Part shown: in pieces, positions 28,475-36,423 of the stretch
Layout of the letters: every line of letters begins with the position of its first letter
Position numbering within the stretch: the stretch's first letter is position 1
Assembly: GCA_913060695.1 (NCBI GenBank)
Contig: CAJXUA010000017.1
Span: 1 to 64,000, forward strand
DNA: 64,000 bases
Direction: 5' to 3'
Source of the DNA: an uncultured Gammaproteobacteria bacterium
Lineage (GTDB): Bacteria; Pseudomonadota; Gammaproteobacteria; Pseudomonadales; Pseudohongiellaceae
The notes under the pieces: model-generated
The model's input: only the letters and a program-made list of their open reading frames with translations
Database searches by the model: none
Told to the model about the DNA's origin: nothing
Position numbers and translations under genes: made by a program

Positions 28475-29062
28475 ATGAAACAAGCGAAAGTACTGAATCA
28501 GAGCGAAATCAAGCGATTGATGCGCGTCACAAGCACGACAAAGCACGCTAGCAGAAACAAAGTAGTAATACTGCTGAGCTATCTAGCTGGGCTTAGAGCT
28601 TGTGAGATTGCGTCACTGCGCATAGGTGACGTTATGTCGTTTCAAACGGACATAGTGGAGGCTAAAACCGAGATAGTGCTTCGCAGCTGGCAAACCAAAG
28701 GAAGCAAGGCTCAAACAGTGATTGTGGGTACGCAGCTACGCAGTGAGCTGGAATCATACCTACGGGGGATAAGCACAGCTGCTATAGATACTAATGCACC
28801 TCTTATACGCTCTCAGAAAGGCAGCGCATTTAGCAGTCAAACCATCCAAAACCTATTCCGTACCCTGTACGCGGCGGCAAACGTAGAGCATGCAAGCAGC
28901 CACAGCGGCAGACGCACGTTCATCACCAATCTCAGCGAGAAAGGAGTAAGTGTACGTGTCATTCAGGAGCTTGCGCGTCATAGCAGCATGGTAACGACAC
29001 AGCGTTATATAGATGTGAGCGTGGATAAGCTGCGGAATGCTACGGATTTGGTGGCTATCTAA
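28475..29062 (+). CDS. Tyrosine recombinase, catalytic domain only
   Basis: 195 residues. The tyrosine-recombinase set is complete: R41 in AGLRACEIA, K75 in TKGSK, H143-S-G-R146, H169 in ELARHSS and nucleophile Y178 in TTQRYIDV. The N-terminal core-binding domain of XerC/D or phage integrases is missing; size and layout resemble FimB/FimE. TGAGGAG and GAGG precede the ATG. Distinct from the 450-residue integrase. It may invert a DNA segment, act as an excision partner, or be a relic of another element. Confidence 0.85.
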   Translation: MKQAKVLNQSEIKRLMRVTSTTKHASRNKVVILLSYLAGLRACEIASLRIGDVMSFQTDIVEAKTEIVLRSWQTKGSKAQTVIVGTQLRSELESYLRGISTAAIDTNAPLIRSQKGSAFSSQTIQNLFRTLYAAANVEHASSHSGRRTFITNLSEKGVSVRVIQELARHSSMVTTQRYIDVSVDKLRNATDLVAI

Positions 29063-29079
29063 AACGCAAGGAAACGAGT

Positions 29080-29376
29080 ATGAGAAGTAAATTTGTAGCA
29101 GCTATATTCTTCCTTATTTGGGGAGTAGCATATTTTGGTTGGGACTGGGGTGGTTGGGGCGCATTACTCTTTGCGGCTTTCTGCACAGGTGGCATAGCAA
29201 GCTTATTCAGAATGGGAATCACCAATTCATCTCAACCTAAAAATATGAAATCACGCGGCTCAATTTACTCCAACAGGAACATCATGGGGAAAGTTTGTAA
29301 GAACACAGCATGTGGGTTTCAAAACGGATGGGCACCTTTCATATGCAAAAGGTGCGGTAGATTCTTGGGAGTGTAA
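29080..29376 (+). CDS. Small membrane protein with C-terminal zinc ribbon
   Basis: 98 residues: two hydrophobic N-terminal segments (about 5-22 and 25-42) then a C-terminal ribbon with C-K-N-T-A-C and C-K-R-C, four Cys in all. Starts 17 bases after the recombinase stop with AAGGAAACG upstream, so probably cotranscribed with it. Not recognised; membrane anchoring with a cytoplasmic ribbon is inferred. Confidence 0.6.
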   Translation: MRSKFVAAIFFLIWGVAYFGWDWGGWGALLFAAFCTGGIASLFRMGITNSSQPKNMKSRGSIYSNRNIMGKVCKNTACGFQNGWAPFICKRCGRFLGV

Positions 29377-29541
29377 GTCTCAAATACAGCCCTATTTGAC
29401 CACTTCTCATAATCCTCAGGCGCTGTTTAACCTCAATAGCTGCGTGACCTATTCCCCTCTCTATTCTTACCTTACAATCTTTCCAATTTATCGGGTTCTA
29501 AGCCAAAGCATTTTAATTGCCTAAAATACGCGTACCGACCT

Positions 29542-30894
29542 TTATCCTTTCTTTGCCTTATAAGCCCCATCAACATTCCCTAAGCTTCGAAGTAACTCTC
29601 CTACTTTCTCGCCTCGTAGCTGCTCTTTGGCCTCCTTTACCTGCAAATGGCTATAGTGCTTCTCGATCATCTGTACACTCGTTCCCATATGCTTGGCCAA
29701 GGTGTGTATTGCTGTGCCCTCAAGTGTCAGCCGCAATGTGGCATATGTATGTCTTAGGCTATAGAACACATGCTTGTCACCAGTCTTCGTATCAACCAGC
29801 AAGTTGTGATCCTCTAAATACTTCTCAAACAATTTCTGGAAGCTTGTCGGCTCACTGCCATCCTTGAGCCTAAATACATAGTCCTTTTGCTTTGGTGTAA
29901 CAAAATCTTCAAGCCAGAACTTGCCGCTCTTATTGACTTCATAATTCCGCTCAGCGATTCGCTCCAATGCGGCTATAGTCAAGCCATTGCCTAATATGGT
30001 GCGGGTACCAGTCTTACCCGAGACGGTAAGCCAGCATTCTCTCAGCAGCCTTACTTCGCGTATTGGTTCACCAGTAGGCTCAAACACTTCTTGCGTACCA
30101 TCTTCATTAGCAGCAACAGTCTCACCCTTATCAATAGTCTCTCTAGTCAGCTCTATCTGATTCCATTTAAGATTCATCAGCTCAGCGCCGGGTCTGGCCC
30201 CAGTATCTAGTAACACATACACATAGTCTTTCAAGAGCAGGGCCAGCTCCTTACTCTTCTGGTGTTTCCTTTTAACTGTCCATGCGTCAAAGTTAGCCAA
30301 TATGGCCTGTATTTCTTTCTGCTCAAACGCTGGTCGCCTATTACTTACATTTCCTTTCTCAAGCTTCAGTATTGGTCGCACCGCTTCTGTCAGGAACTTA
30401 CGTGTAATAGCTTCATCGAAGATACGGTTAAGTGCAGCATTGTGAGTTTGTAATGTGCTGCGGCTTGGTTCCTTGCCCATCTGTTCAATACGCCACAGAT
30501 CAAACTCATCAAGCAATTTGTAATCAATGCTTGTGGCGTTGTAATTGCCAAAGAATGGGATTAGATACTTGTTGATGACGGTCAGATAGTCTTTGTACTT
30601 TCGAAGGCCACGATCATTCTTAGCTTCGTCTTCTAGGCGCTTGATAGCGAGCTTGGCAATATCTCTAAACTTGCGAGTCAGTACGGGCATACCCATTCGC
30701 TTTAAAGCTTGAGCATCGTAGAGCAACTCTAAGGCTTTCTTCTTGGCCTTATCTAGGTCAGCTTCACCAGTGCTTTTGCGCTGCCATGCCCCATCAACTT
30801 TAAAGCGACATTGCCACAATCGGCTACGGCCTCGCTTGTAGATGATGAGTTCGTTATCTATTATGGTGTGAGTTGTATCGACGGGTTTAGGCAT
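29542..30894 (-). CDS. int: Island tyrosine integrase
   Basis: 450 residues with an N-terminal arm-binding-like region (residues 10-60, RLWQCRFKVDGAWQRKSTG), a core-binding SAM-like domain (about 75-180) and a catalytic domain. Catalytic residues: R234 in TGARPGAEL, box II Y378-S-L-R381-H382 (Tyr at the usual first His, common in island integrases), H402 in AKHMGTS and Y414 in EKHYSHL. It lies 155 bases inside attR and is oriented inward. It should catalyse integration into and excision from the tRNA 3' end; no excisionase is obvious. Confidence 0.93.
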   Translation of the reverse strand: MPKPVDTTHTIIDNELIIYKRGRSRLWQCRFKVDGAWQRKSTGEADLDKAKKKALELLYDAQALKRMGMPVLTRKFRDIAKLAIKRLEDEAKNDRGLRKYKDYLTVINKYLIPFFGNYNATSIDYKLLDEFDLWRIEQMGKEPSRSTLQTHNAALNRIFDEAITRKFLTEAVRPILKLEKGNVSNRRPAFEQKEIQAILANFDAWTVKRKHQKSKELALLLKDYVYVLLDTGARPGAELMNLKWNQIELTRETIDKGETVAANEDGTQEVFEPTGEPIREVRLLRECWLTVSGKTGTRTILGNGLTIAALERIAERNYEVNKSGKFWLEDFVTPKQKDYVFRLKDGSEPTSFQKLFEKYLEDHNLLVDTKTGDKHVFYSLRHTYATLRLTLEGTAIHTLAKHMGTSVQMIEKHYSHLQVKEAKEQLRGEKVGELLRSLGNVDGAYKAKKG

Positions 30895-30970
30895 AGTGTG
30901 TTGGCGCCCCTATCAGGCTATACACCTGTATCGGTGTGCAAGCGTTACTTTATTGGTTAAAGTATACGTT

Positions 30971-30992
30971 GCTTACACACTTTCCTACACAC
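30971..30992 (+). promoter_or_regulatory. Putative integrase arm-type site at island right end
   Basis: GCTTACACAC at 30971-30980 and CCTACACAC at 30984-30992 repeat the boxes near attL. They lie between the int start and attR, so they could also serve as operator for int autoregulation. Inference. Confidence 0.55.
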
Positions 30993-31048
30993 TTAAATTT
31001 ATTTCCTATAACATACTGATTTTAATAGGCATTAATTTAGTGCAATCA

Positions 31049-31094
31049 ACTCATAATCCGTTGGTCCCTGGTTCGAGTCCAGGTGGGCCCACCA
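31049..31094 (+). repeat. attR: 46-bp copy of tRNA 3' end
   Basis: Identical to 17081-17126 from actcataatcc to CCA. The 5' half of the tRNA is absent here, so this is the right attachment site and not a second gene. Confidence 0.93.
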
Positions 31095-31536
31095 CTTCCT
31101 TCGCTTCGCTCAGTCGCGCTAGACCTCACTGAACTAATCCAGCCAAAAATCACAGATTTTTGTCGTTCGACTGCGCGCAAAGCTCGCGCTTTGCAAACTG
31201 CGCTTGCCTCACCCAGGTGGGCCCACCAAATTCCTTTCGATTTCATCGAGTTACGATTCGGACAACGGACTATGAGGTTTTATAGTCCGTTTGCCTCACC
31301 ATAATCCCCCGAAAAATCACCTCCGCACCACAAAACTCCGCACCTGCGAACGAGGATGCTGAGATTGAATTTCTCGTCGAGGAAGTGGCAATGGGGCGGG
31401 GGAAAGGTCACTATGTGCAAAGAGTTTAGAGACAAATGAACAAGCTAATTAGTTATGAACGAAATAACAGCGATTCAATGCACCTGCGGTCAGGCAAACT
31501 AAACCAAACAAGGCTAGAATTGCTCTAGCTTTTAAT
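31095..31536. other. Post-island non-coding region with further tRNA scars and hairpins
   Basis: 442 bp without a gene. Contains a second short tRNA-end copy (31213-31228), a hairpin AAAAATC/GATTTTT (31145-31161), a GCAAAG/CTTTGC hairpin near 31180-31197, and a dyad acggactat/atagtccgt at 31264-31289 that begins like the tRNA anticodon arm (caacggact). This last could be the original tRNA terminator or another decayed tRNA piece. Confidence 0.5.
31213..31228 (+). repeat. Second partial tRNA 3'-end copy (16 bp)
   Basis: ccaggtgggcccacca repeats the terminal 16 bases of the tRNA and of attR, 118 bases beyond attR. Likely scar of an older or neighbouring integration. Confidence 0.7.
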
Positions 31537-32733
31537 GTGCGAGGAGCAAGAGGAATTGGTCCATTGAATCAAGCCAGTGTTTTTACACGAAAGCTTCGTA
31601 TAGTCAGTCTAGCCGCCGGACTGCTTACCACAGCCGTCCTAACCTCCCGTGCACAGACAGGTGCGGAGTTCACTCCGCATTCCAGCGACCCTATCGATCT
31701 GGCAATCGTTGGACCGATGGTGGGGACGAGTTTTGCCGTCGGCATGCAGTTTAGCGCAGGAACCAAGGCTGCTATTGCCACCTTGACCGAGGGCAAGCTG
31801 ATGGGCCGCCCTATCAGGGTTACCGAGTATGATGACAATTGTGTGAAACTAATCGCAGAGAAACTGTCTCTTGATTTGGCGCAAACTCCGCCAGATGTGG
31901 TGATCGGTCACTCCTGCTCGGCCACAACACTGGTATCAGCGCCAATTTACGCCCGCCACGGCATCTTGCAAATTACTCCAGCCTCTACAGCACCTCAGGT
32001 CACAGAAATGGGGATCTCCAGTATTTTTCGCATGATCGGACGGGACGATCTACAAGGGCGTATGGCCGCCGAATGGCTGGCGTCGCATCACCGTGACGAT
32101 AAGATAGGCATTTTTGGCTTCGATAATGACTACTCCGCCGGACTTACCGGAATAGCCATCGAAGAACTGGAAAACCGGGGGATTGAGCGCACCTTGCTTG
32201 AGCAAGGCTCGGCATCAGCCACTTCTTATCTCAGTGAGATCATGAACTTTGTGGCAGCAGAGGTCGACGTCGTTTACGTCGTGGGCGGCGCACTGGACAG
32301 TGGCGTATTTGTGCGACAAGCCAACTTGGTGGCAGCTCCCTTCCGGATCATTGGTACTGACACGATGGTCTCTTCAATATTCAGAGAGACTGCTGGAGAG
32401 GCCGCCGATGGTATACCGTTTACCTTCCCTGCAGATGCCATCGCGCTTATTGATGACGCACAGACTCGCGCGGCCATGGATGCAATCAAGCAACAGGGAA
32501 TGGCTCCCGAAGGCTATACATTATTGGCTTATGCTGCTACCCAAGTATGGGTGGAAGGCGTAAGACGGGCAGAAAGTCTGGACAGCGATGTAGTTGCTGC
32601 TGCAATCCGACAGGCACCACTGCAAACTGTGCTGGGCACCGTCTCTTTTGACGCAAAAGGTGACATACAAACCACTTACGCTCCGTTTTCATGGTTTATG
32701 TGGCAGGATGGTCAGCGTGTCCCACTCCAATAG
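31537..32733 (+). CDS. Periplasmic branched-chain-amino-acid-type binding protein, probable sensor partner
   Basis: 398 residues from GTG at 31537; a TTG at 31564 after AGAGGA is a good alternative giving a tidier signal peptide (LRIVSLAAGLLTTAVLTSRAQ). The mature protein is a type I periplasmic-binding fold of the LivJ kind (VIGHSCSATTLVSAPIYARHGILQITPAST, GFDNDYSAG, EGYTLLAYAATQVW). No ABC permease or ATPase is nearby. Instead it overlaps a periplasmic-sensor diguanylate cyclase by 26 bases. This suggests ligand sensing similar in logic to TorT-TorS. Ligand unknown. Confidence 0.88.
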   Translation: MRGARGIGPLNQASVFTRKLRIVSLAAGLLTTAVLTSRAQTGAEFTPHSSDPIDLAIVGPMVGTSFAVGMQFSAGTKAAIATLTEGKLMGRPIRVTEYDDNCVKLIAEKLSLDLAQTPPDVVIGHSCSATTLVSAPIYARHGILQITPASTAPQVTEMGISSIFRMIGRDDLQGRMAAEWLASHHRDDKIGIFGFDNDYSAGLTGIAIEELENRGIERTLLEQGSASATSYLSEIMNFVAAEVDVVYVVGGALDSGVFVRQANLVAAPFRIIGTDTMVSSIFRETAGEAADGIPFTFPADAIALIDDAQTRAAMDAIKQQGMAPEGYTLLAYAATQVWVEGVRRAESLDSDVVAAAIRQAPLQTVLGTVSFDAKGDIQTTYAPFSWFMWQDGQRVPLQ

Positions 32734-34516
32734 GAAAAGCTTCCCTCAAATCGCACTGTCTAGACTGGGCATTCGTGCCAGTTTTCTTGTCAGCATCAGC
32801 GCTATGGCTTTTTTTATGCTTGTAGTCACCCTGACCGCCATGGCGACATCAACGAGTGCCGCGCGCAATATCAACAATATTATCGATGAACAGTTGCCGG
32901 TCACACTAAGCAGCCTTAACACAACGCGAGCAGTGGGTGCGTTAGCAGCATCCAGCCAAACCTTGATTGCTGTAAAGTCCCGAACTGAACAGGAGCACGC
33001 GCTTGCGGGTGCAGATCTTGCGCAACAGTCACTGGAAGAGGCTCTGGATCAACTCGCACAGACCGCTGGAATGACAGCTGCGGCTGACATCATAAGTCTC
33101 AGTAACGATCTCACCCAAAACATCAGTAGTCTTCGGACTCTCGTTGATGAGCGTCTGTCTCTGATTGAATTCAAGCAACATGCCCGTGAACAGCTCATGA
33201 CCAACCTACAATCATTTCAGCAGTTATTGACCTACCGAATACGTATTGTCGAAAGCGACAGCGATGTCATGGTGTTGTTATTGAACAGCCCCACAGTTTC
33301 CATGGAACAAGTAGCCGCACTGGCGGCCAAGATGGCGCCACAGATACCGTTACTACGTTTTTATGCGGAAATAGAGTCAATAGTCAGAAGAATGTTAGCC
33401 GCGGCGGAGGCTCCATCTTTAACCATTCTTGCTGTAGACAAAGAAACCATCGAGAGTGCTCTCGATAGCACCGCCACAACACTGAATCGCTTGCCTACAC
33501 AGATTGCAGGCGAGTTGGACAATTCTTTTACTGAGCTACGCACGCTGAACAGCGTGCTGGATGGCCTTATCGGATTGCGTCAACGTGAGCTGACACTGCT
33601 GAGCGAAGGTGAAATCCGGAATCAGCAAAACCATGAGATTATAGACCAAGTTTCTGTTGCGGCTGCACAATTGGCAAATCGACAACTCGCACAGATCACC
33701 CTAGCCGGCAGAGACGCTTCGGCAAACAGCCAGTCGTCTTTGAGGTTTTTGCTGGCCATCTCTGTCGCAGGTTTATTGGGTCTGCTCGCGTTCTTCTATT
33801 TTCATGTGATGTGTCACTTAGTTGCGCGACTCCTATCTTTGAGCCAGAGCATGCAAATGATAGCCGCCGGCGACTATGACCTTGATTTGCCAAGCGAGGG
33901 ATCTGACGAGCTGGGTCGCCTTGGTAGCGCTGTGCGCAAGTTCCAGAAGATGACTGTGGAAGCCACCAAGCGCGAGGAAGATCTGCAGTCGGTGAATAAA
34001 GAGCTTGAGACTCTGTCTGCATTAGACGGCTTGACTAGTCTAGCGAATCGAAGGCGCTTTGATGAGGCGTTTTTAGCTGAATGGGCCAGAGCCAAACGCA
34101 CAGGGGCATCTATAGCAGTACTTATGCTTGATGTAGATAATTTCAAACGGTTCAACGACCGCTATGGGCATCAAGCTGGTGATGACTGTCTCAAGCGAGT
34201 TGCCAATGTGCTAAAAACAAGGGGCATCCGCCAGACCGATTTGGCAGCGCGCTACGGGGGTGAGGAGTTCTGTATTGTGCTACCACACTGTGATATCCAA
34301 GGCGCTCAACTTGTGGGCACTCAAATTGTTCAGGCGATTGAAGCTCTACAGATACCTCACGAGGATTCCCCCTTTGAGGTAGTAACAATCAGTGCGGGCG
34401 CGGCAGCCACTATCCCTACGCAAGACAATAATGCGGACAATTTAGTCAATCAAGCAGACCGAGCACTTTATAAGGCCAAAGCTGCAGGGCGAAACCAGCT
34501 CGCCACAGACTGCTGA
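32708..34516 (+). CDS. Membrane diguanylate cyclase with TorS-like sensor domain
   Basis: 602 residues from the ATG at 32708 inside the end of the binding-protein gene; a longer reading extends into that gene. Helix TM1 24-46, a long helical periplasmic domain (about 47-342; N-I-I-D-E-Q-L-P, SLNTTRAVGALAASSQTLIA), TM2 about 343-370, HAMP to about 425, and GGDEF about 445-602. The active site is G-G-E-E-F, with an inhibitory RxxD site (R-Q-T-D) five residues before it. It makes c-di-GMP from two GTP. The sensor segment resembles TorS-type domains that bind a periplasmic partner. Confidence 0.9.
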   Translation: MVSVSHSNRKSFPQIALSRLGIRASFLVSISAMAFFMLVVTLTAMATSTSAARNINNIIDEQLPVTLSSLNTTRAVGALAASSQTLIAVKSRTEQEHALAGADLAQQSLEEALDQLAQTAGMTAAADIISLSNDLTQNISSLRTLVDERLSLIEFKQHAREQLMTNLQSFQQLLTYRIRIVESDSDVMVLLLNSPTVSMEQVAALAAKMAPQIPLLRFYAEIESIVRRMLAAAEAPSLTILAVDKETIESALDSTATTLNRLPTQIAGELDNSFTELRTLNSVLDGLIGLRQRELTLLSEGEIRNQQNHEIIDQVSVAAAQLANRQLAQITLAGRDASANSQSSLRFLLAISVAGLLGLLAFFYFHVMCHLVARLLSLSQSMQMIAAGDYDLDLPSEGSDELGRLGSAVRKFQKMTVEATKREEDLQSVNKELETLSALDGLTSLANRRRFDEAFLAEWARAKRTGASIAVLMLDVDNFKRFNDRYGHQAGDDCLKRVANVLKTRGIRQTDLAARYGGEEFCIVLPHCDIQGAQLVGTQIVQAIEALQIPHEDSPFEVVTISAGAAATIPTQDNNADNLVNQADRALYKAKAAGRNQLATDC

Positions 34517-34528
34517 GTGGTATTGACG

Positions 34529-34546
34529 GTACTGACAAGTTAATTC
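34529..34546 (+). repeat. GGTACTGACAAGTTAA element, left end only
   Basis: gtactgacaagttaattc just after the diguanylate cyclase stop matches the terminal repeat of elements at 35857-36121 and 44762-44917. No matching right end lies close by, so the element is truncated or interrupted by the repeat at 34601. Confidence 0.65.
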
Positions 34547-34600
34547 TATTCTTTTAGTTCGAAGTGTTATTTGAGACGCAACCAACACTCCCGCTTTAAA

Positions 34601-34765
34601 GGAATCAAGGAATCAAGGAATCAAGGGGTCAGGTTCCTTGATCTCAGGATAAAAATGCTTAGCTACAGCAGATCATGGGATCAAAATACTTGATGCTCGT
34701 CCTTGTCACTGGGCTTGTCTTGAGATCAAGGAACCTGACCCCTTGATTCCTTGACCCCTTGATTC
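34601..34765. repeat. GGGGTCAGGTTC inverted-repeat element
   Basis: Perfect 30-base arms at 34617-34646 and 34721-34750 around a 74-base centre, with extra GGAATCAAGG copies outside (34601-34616) and a second ACCCCTTGATTCC (34753-34765). The layout is that of REP-like elements mobilised by RAYT (Y1-transposase) proteins. No such transposase is in the window. It abuts the stop of the downstream nuclease-family gene and may terminate transcription. Confidence 0.85.
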
Positions 34766-35659
34766 CTACCGAGACCGTATTACTAGCTCCGCTGCCACGG
34801 GATAATGGTCCGACGGCCATCGCCCGTCCACGCTGTGTAGTACCGTAACGGCTCGCTCCACTGTGACGGGCCCGCCGACCAGAACCCAGTCGATACGGCC
34901 CTCGCGCCCCTCCGGCGGTGGGCCAAAACCGTTCGACGTCAGTGGTGGTCCCTCCTGCTTTTCTGCGACTACCCAAGCATCCTTGAGGCCATCGCTCGTC
35001 GCGGCATGCCACGTCTCGCTTGTTTCTGCGATGGCGTTAAAGTCACCCATGACCACTACCACGCTCTCGGGAGGATGTTGCGCGATGTGCGCATTGATCT
35101 GCTCTGCGGACTGGATCTGACGAGGGCCGCCACGCAGTGTGAAATGTGTGTTGTAGGCGTAAAACTGTCGGTCAGTCTCGAGATGGTGGAAGCGAGCCCA
35201 GGTTACTATGCGGGAGCCCCGACTGGGTTGCGTAGGTGGATTCGGATCGTCCGCGAGCCAGAATGTGCCAGATTCTATTGGAACCAGCACCTCGTACTTG
35301 TAGAAGATCGGAGTCGCCTCGCTCAGCCCAACGCCTCCGTTCAGACCGCGGTCGACGCCCAACCATCGGTACTCGGGCATTTCCGATTGGAGAAAATCAA
35401 GCTGCACCGAGAGAGCCTCCTGAAGACCGAGGACGTCGGGGTCGAGGGCTCGCACGGTCTCGACCACAAGCTCTTTGCGCATTGGCCAAATGTTATCGCC
35501 GTCTTGTCCATCCGCAGTTCGAATATTAAATGTCATCACGTCGAGTTCGAAGGACGTGTCATCCGATTCTGCTTGCTGGGCAAAGAGCGTCATCGGGCTG
35601 GTAGACAGTACGATCACAGTCAGGACATGGACAGCGAATCGATACCGAGTGCGCTTCAC
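34766..35659 (-). CDS. Exported endonuclease/exonuclease/phosphatase-family protein
   Basis: 297 residues with a signal peptide ending T-L-F-A-Q. EEP-fold motifs are in order: M-T-F-N-I-R, G-L-Q-E-A with the Mg2+ ligand Glu, T-H-F in YNTHFTLRG, G-D-F-N-A, I-D-W-V, and the catalytic S-D-H-Y-P-V near the C-terminus. The family cleaves phosphodiester or phosphate esters; secreted members of this shape are often called exported nucleases or sphingomyelinase-like. The substrate is not determined. The stop codon touches the inverted repeat at 34750-34765. Confidence 0.9.
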   Translation of the reverse strand: MKRTRYRFAVHVLTVIVLSTSPMTLFAQQAESDDTSFELDVMTFNIRTADGQDGDNIWPMRKELVVETVRALDPDVLGLQEALSVQLDFLQSEMPEYRWLGVDRGLNGGVGLSEATPIFYKYEVLVPIESGTFWLADDPNPPTQPSRGSRIVTWARFHHLETDRQFYAYNTHFTLRGGPRQIQSAEQINAHIAQHPPESVVVVMGDFNAIAETSETWHAATSDGLKDAWVVAEKQEGPPLTSNGFGPPPEGREGRIDWVLVGGPVTVERAVTVLHSVDGRWPSDHYPVAAELVIRSR

Positions 35660-35856
35660 GGATACTTTTTTATTACAGAGGAGTAGCCGATGGCCGGGGA
35701 ATAGTTCTTGGTGGCCAAGCTGGAAGACCAGCGCTTGAGTGTATTCTGAGAAAATGGGAAGCCTCCTAGACTGTGCGTGCTTAAGAGCGGACCAAGAAGG
35801 ATCATTGGCTTTGAATTAAACAGCCAAGTCAGAAATTCGCGATGGGCCATCTCAGG

Positions 35857-36121
35857 GTGCTGACAAGTTAACTATTACCGCTCTGAAAATCTACTACTTA
35901 CATACCTCTATTTTCCGACTGTATTTTCCCAAGACACAAAGGCACGCTGTCTAAAAAGTCTTCGATATCACGGTGACTGAGTAGGAATCAGGGGGTCAGG
36001 TTCTTTGATCGTCCGATTTAGGGAATACAGTGGGAGATCAACGAACCTGACCCCTTGATTCCTTTTTGATTCCTCCTGATTCCCAAAATATTGACAGATT
36101 GAGGGTTAACTTGTCAGTACC
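35857..36121. mobile_element. MITE-like element with GGTACTGACAAGTTAAC ends, copy B
   Basis: Left end gtgctgacaagttaac (35857-35872), right end gttaacttgtcagtacc (36105-36121), 265 bp, no coding capacity. Subterminal ttgacagatt near the right end also occurs in other copies. Copy length exceeds that of relatives (about 156-159 bp) by about the size of the nested repeat at 35984-36084. Confidence 0.85.
35984..36084. repeat. GGGGTCAGGTTC inverted repeat nested in MITE copy B
   Basis: ggaatcagggggtcaggttc (35984-36003) faces gaacctgaccccttgattcc (36043-36062), followed by extra GATTCC units. Sits inside the MITE, so it arrived later. Confidence 0.85.
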
Positions 36122-36423
36122 ACAAAATTAGTTCTGACAAGCCGGTATAATTAGTGCACACTGATTTTTCGCGGCCTCTTTTGCATTCGAAGACCAAGAC
36201 TAATAATGCAACCCCTCACCATATACTAAGAGTTTCACTCAGGCTTAAATCTCTTCACTTATACGTGGCTACCACCTACTCGCGGTAACAATTCTTATAC
36301 CTTTCTAAGTACGCGCTTGACGACGAAATAAACGGTAAGTACCCGTCCGCCTTTGGCTTTCACTAAAGCCAATACTCTTCAGCTTTCACAGCTATAAAAA
36401 CGCCCTAAACCTTGGATATCTCT

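Larger units (their letters stand above)
35660..36423. other. Intergenic 764 bp holding one mobile element and promoters
   Basis: Lies between divergent genes. It holds the 265-bp element at 35857-36121, itself interrupted by a GGGGTCAGGTTC repeat. The 300 bases before 36424 contain no recognisable gene; a GCCTTTGGCTTTCACTAAAGCC hairpin-like stretch lies near 36348-36370. No open frame here looks real. Confidence 0.5.

Noticed and set aside
28228-28551. 107-residue open frame before the small recombinase
   Set aside because: No ribosome site, no protein-like core, and it overlaps the well-supported recombinase start in another frame.
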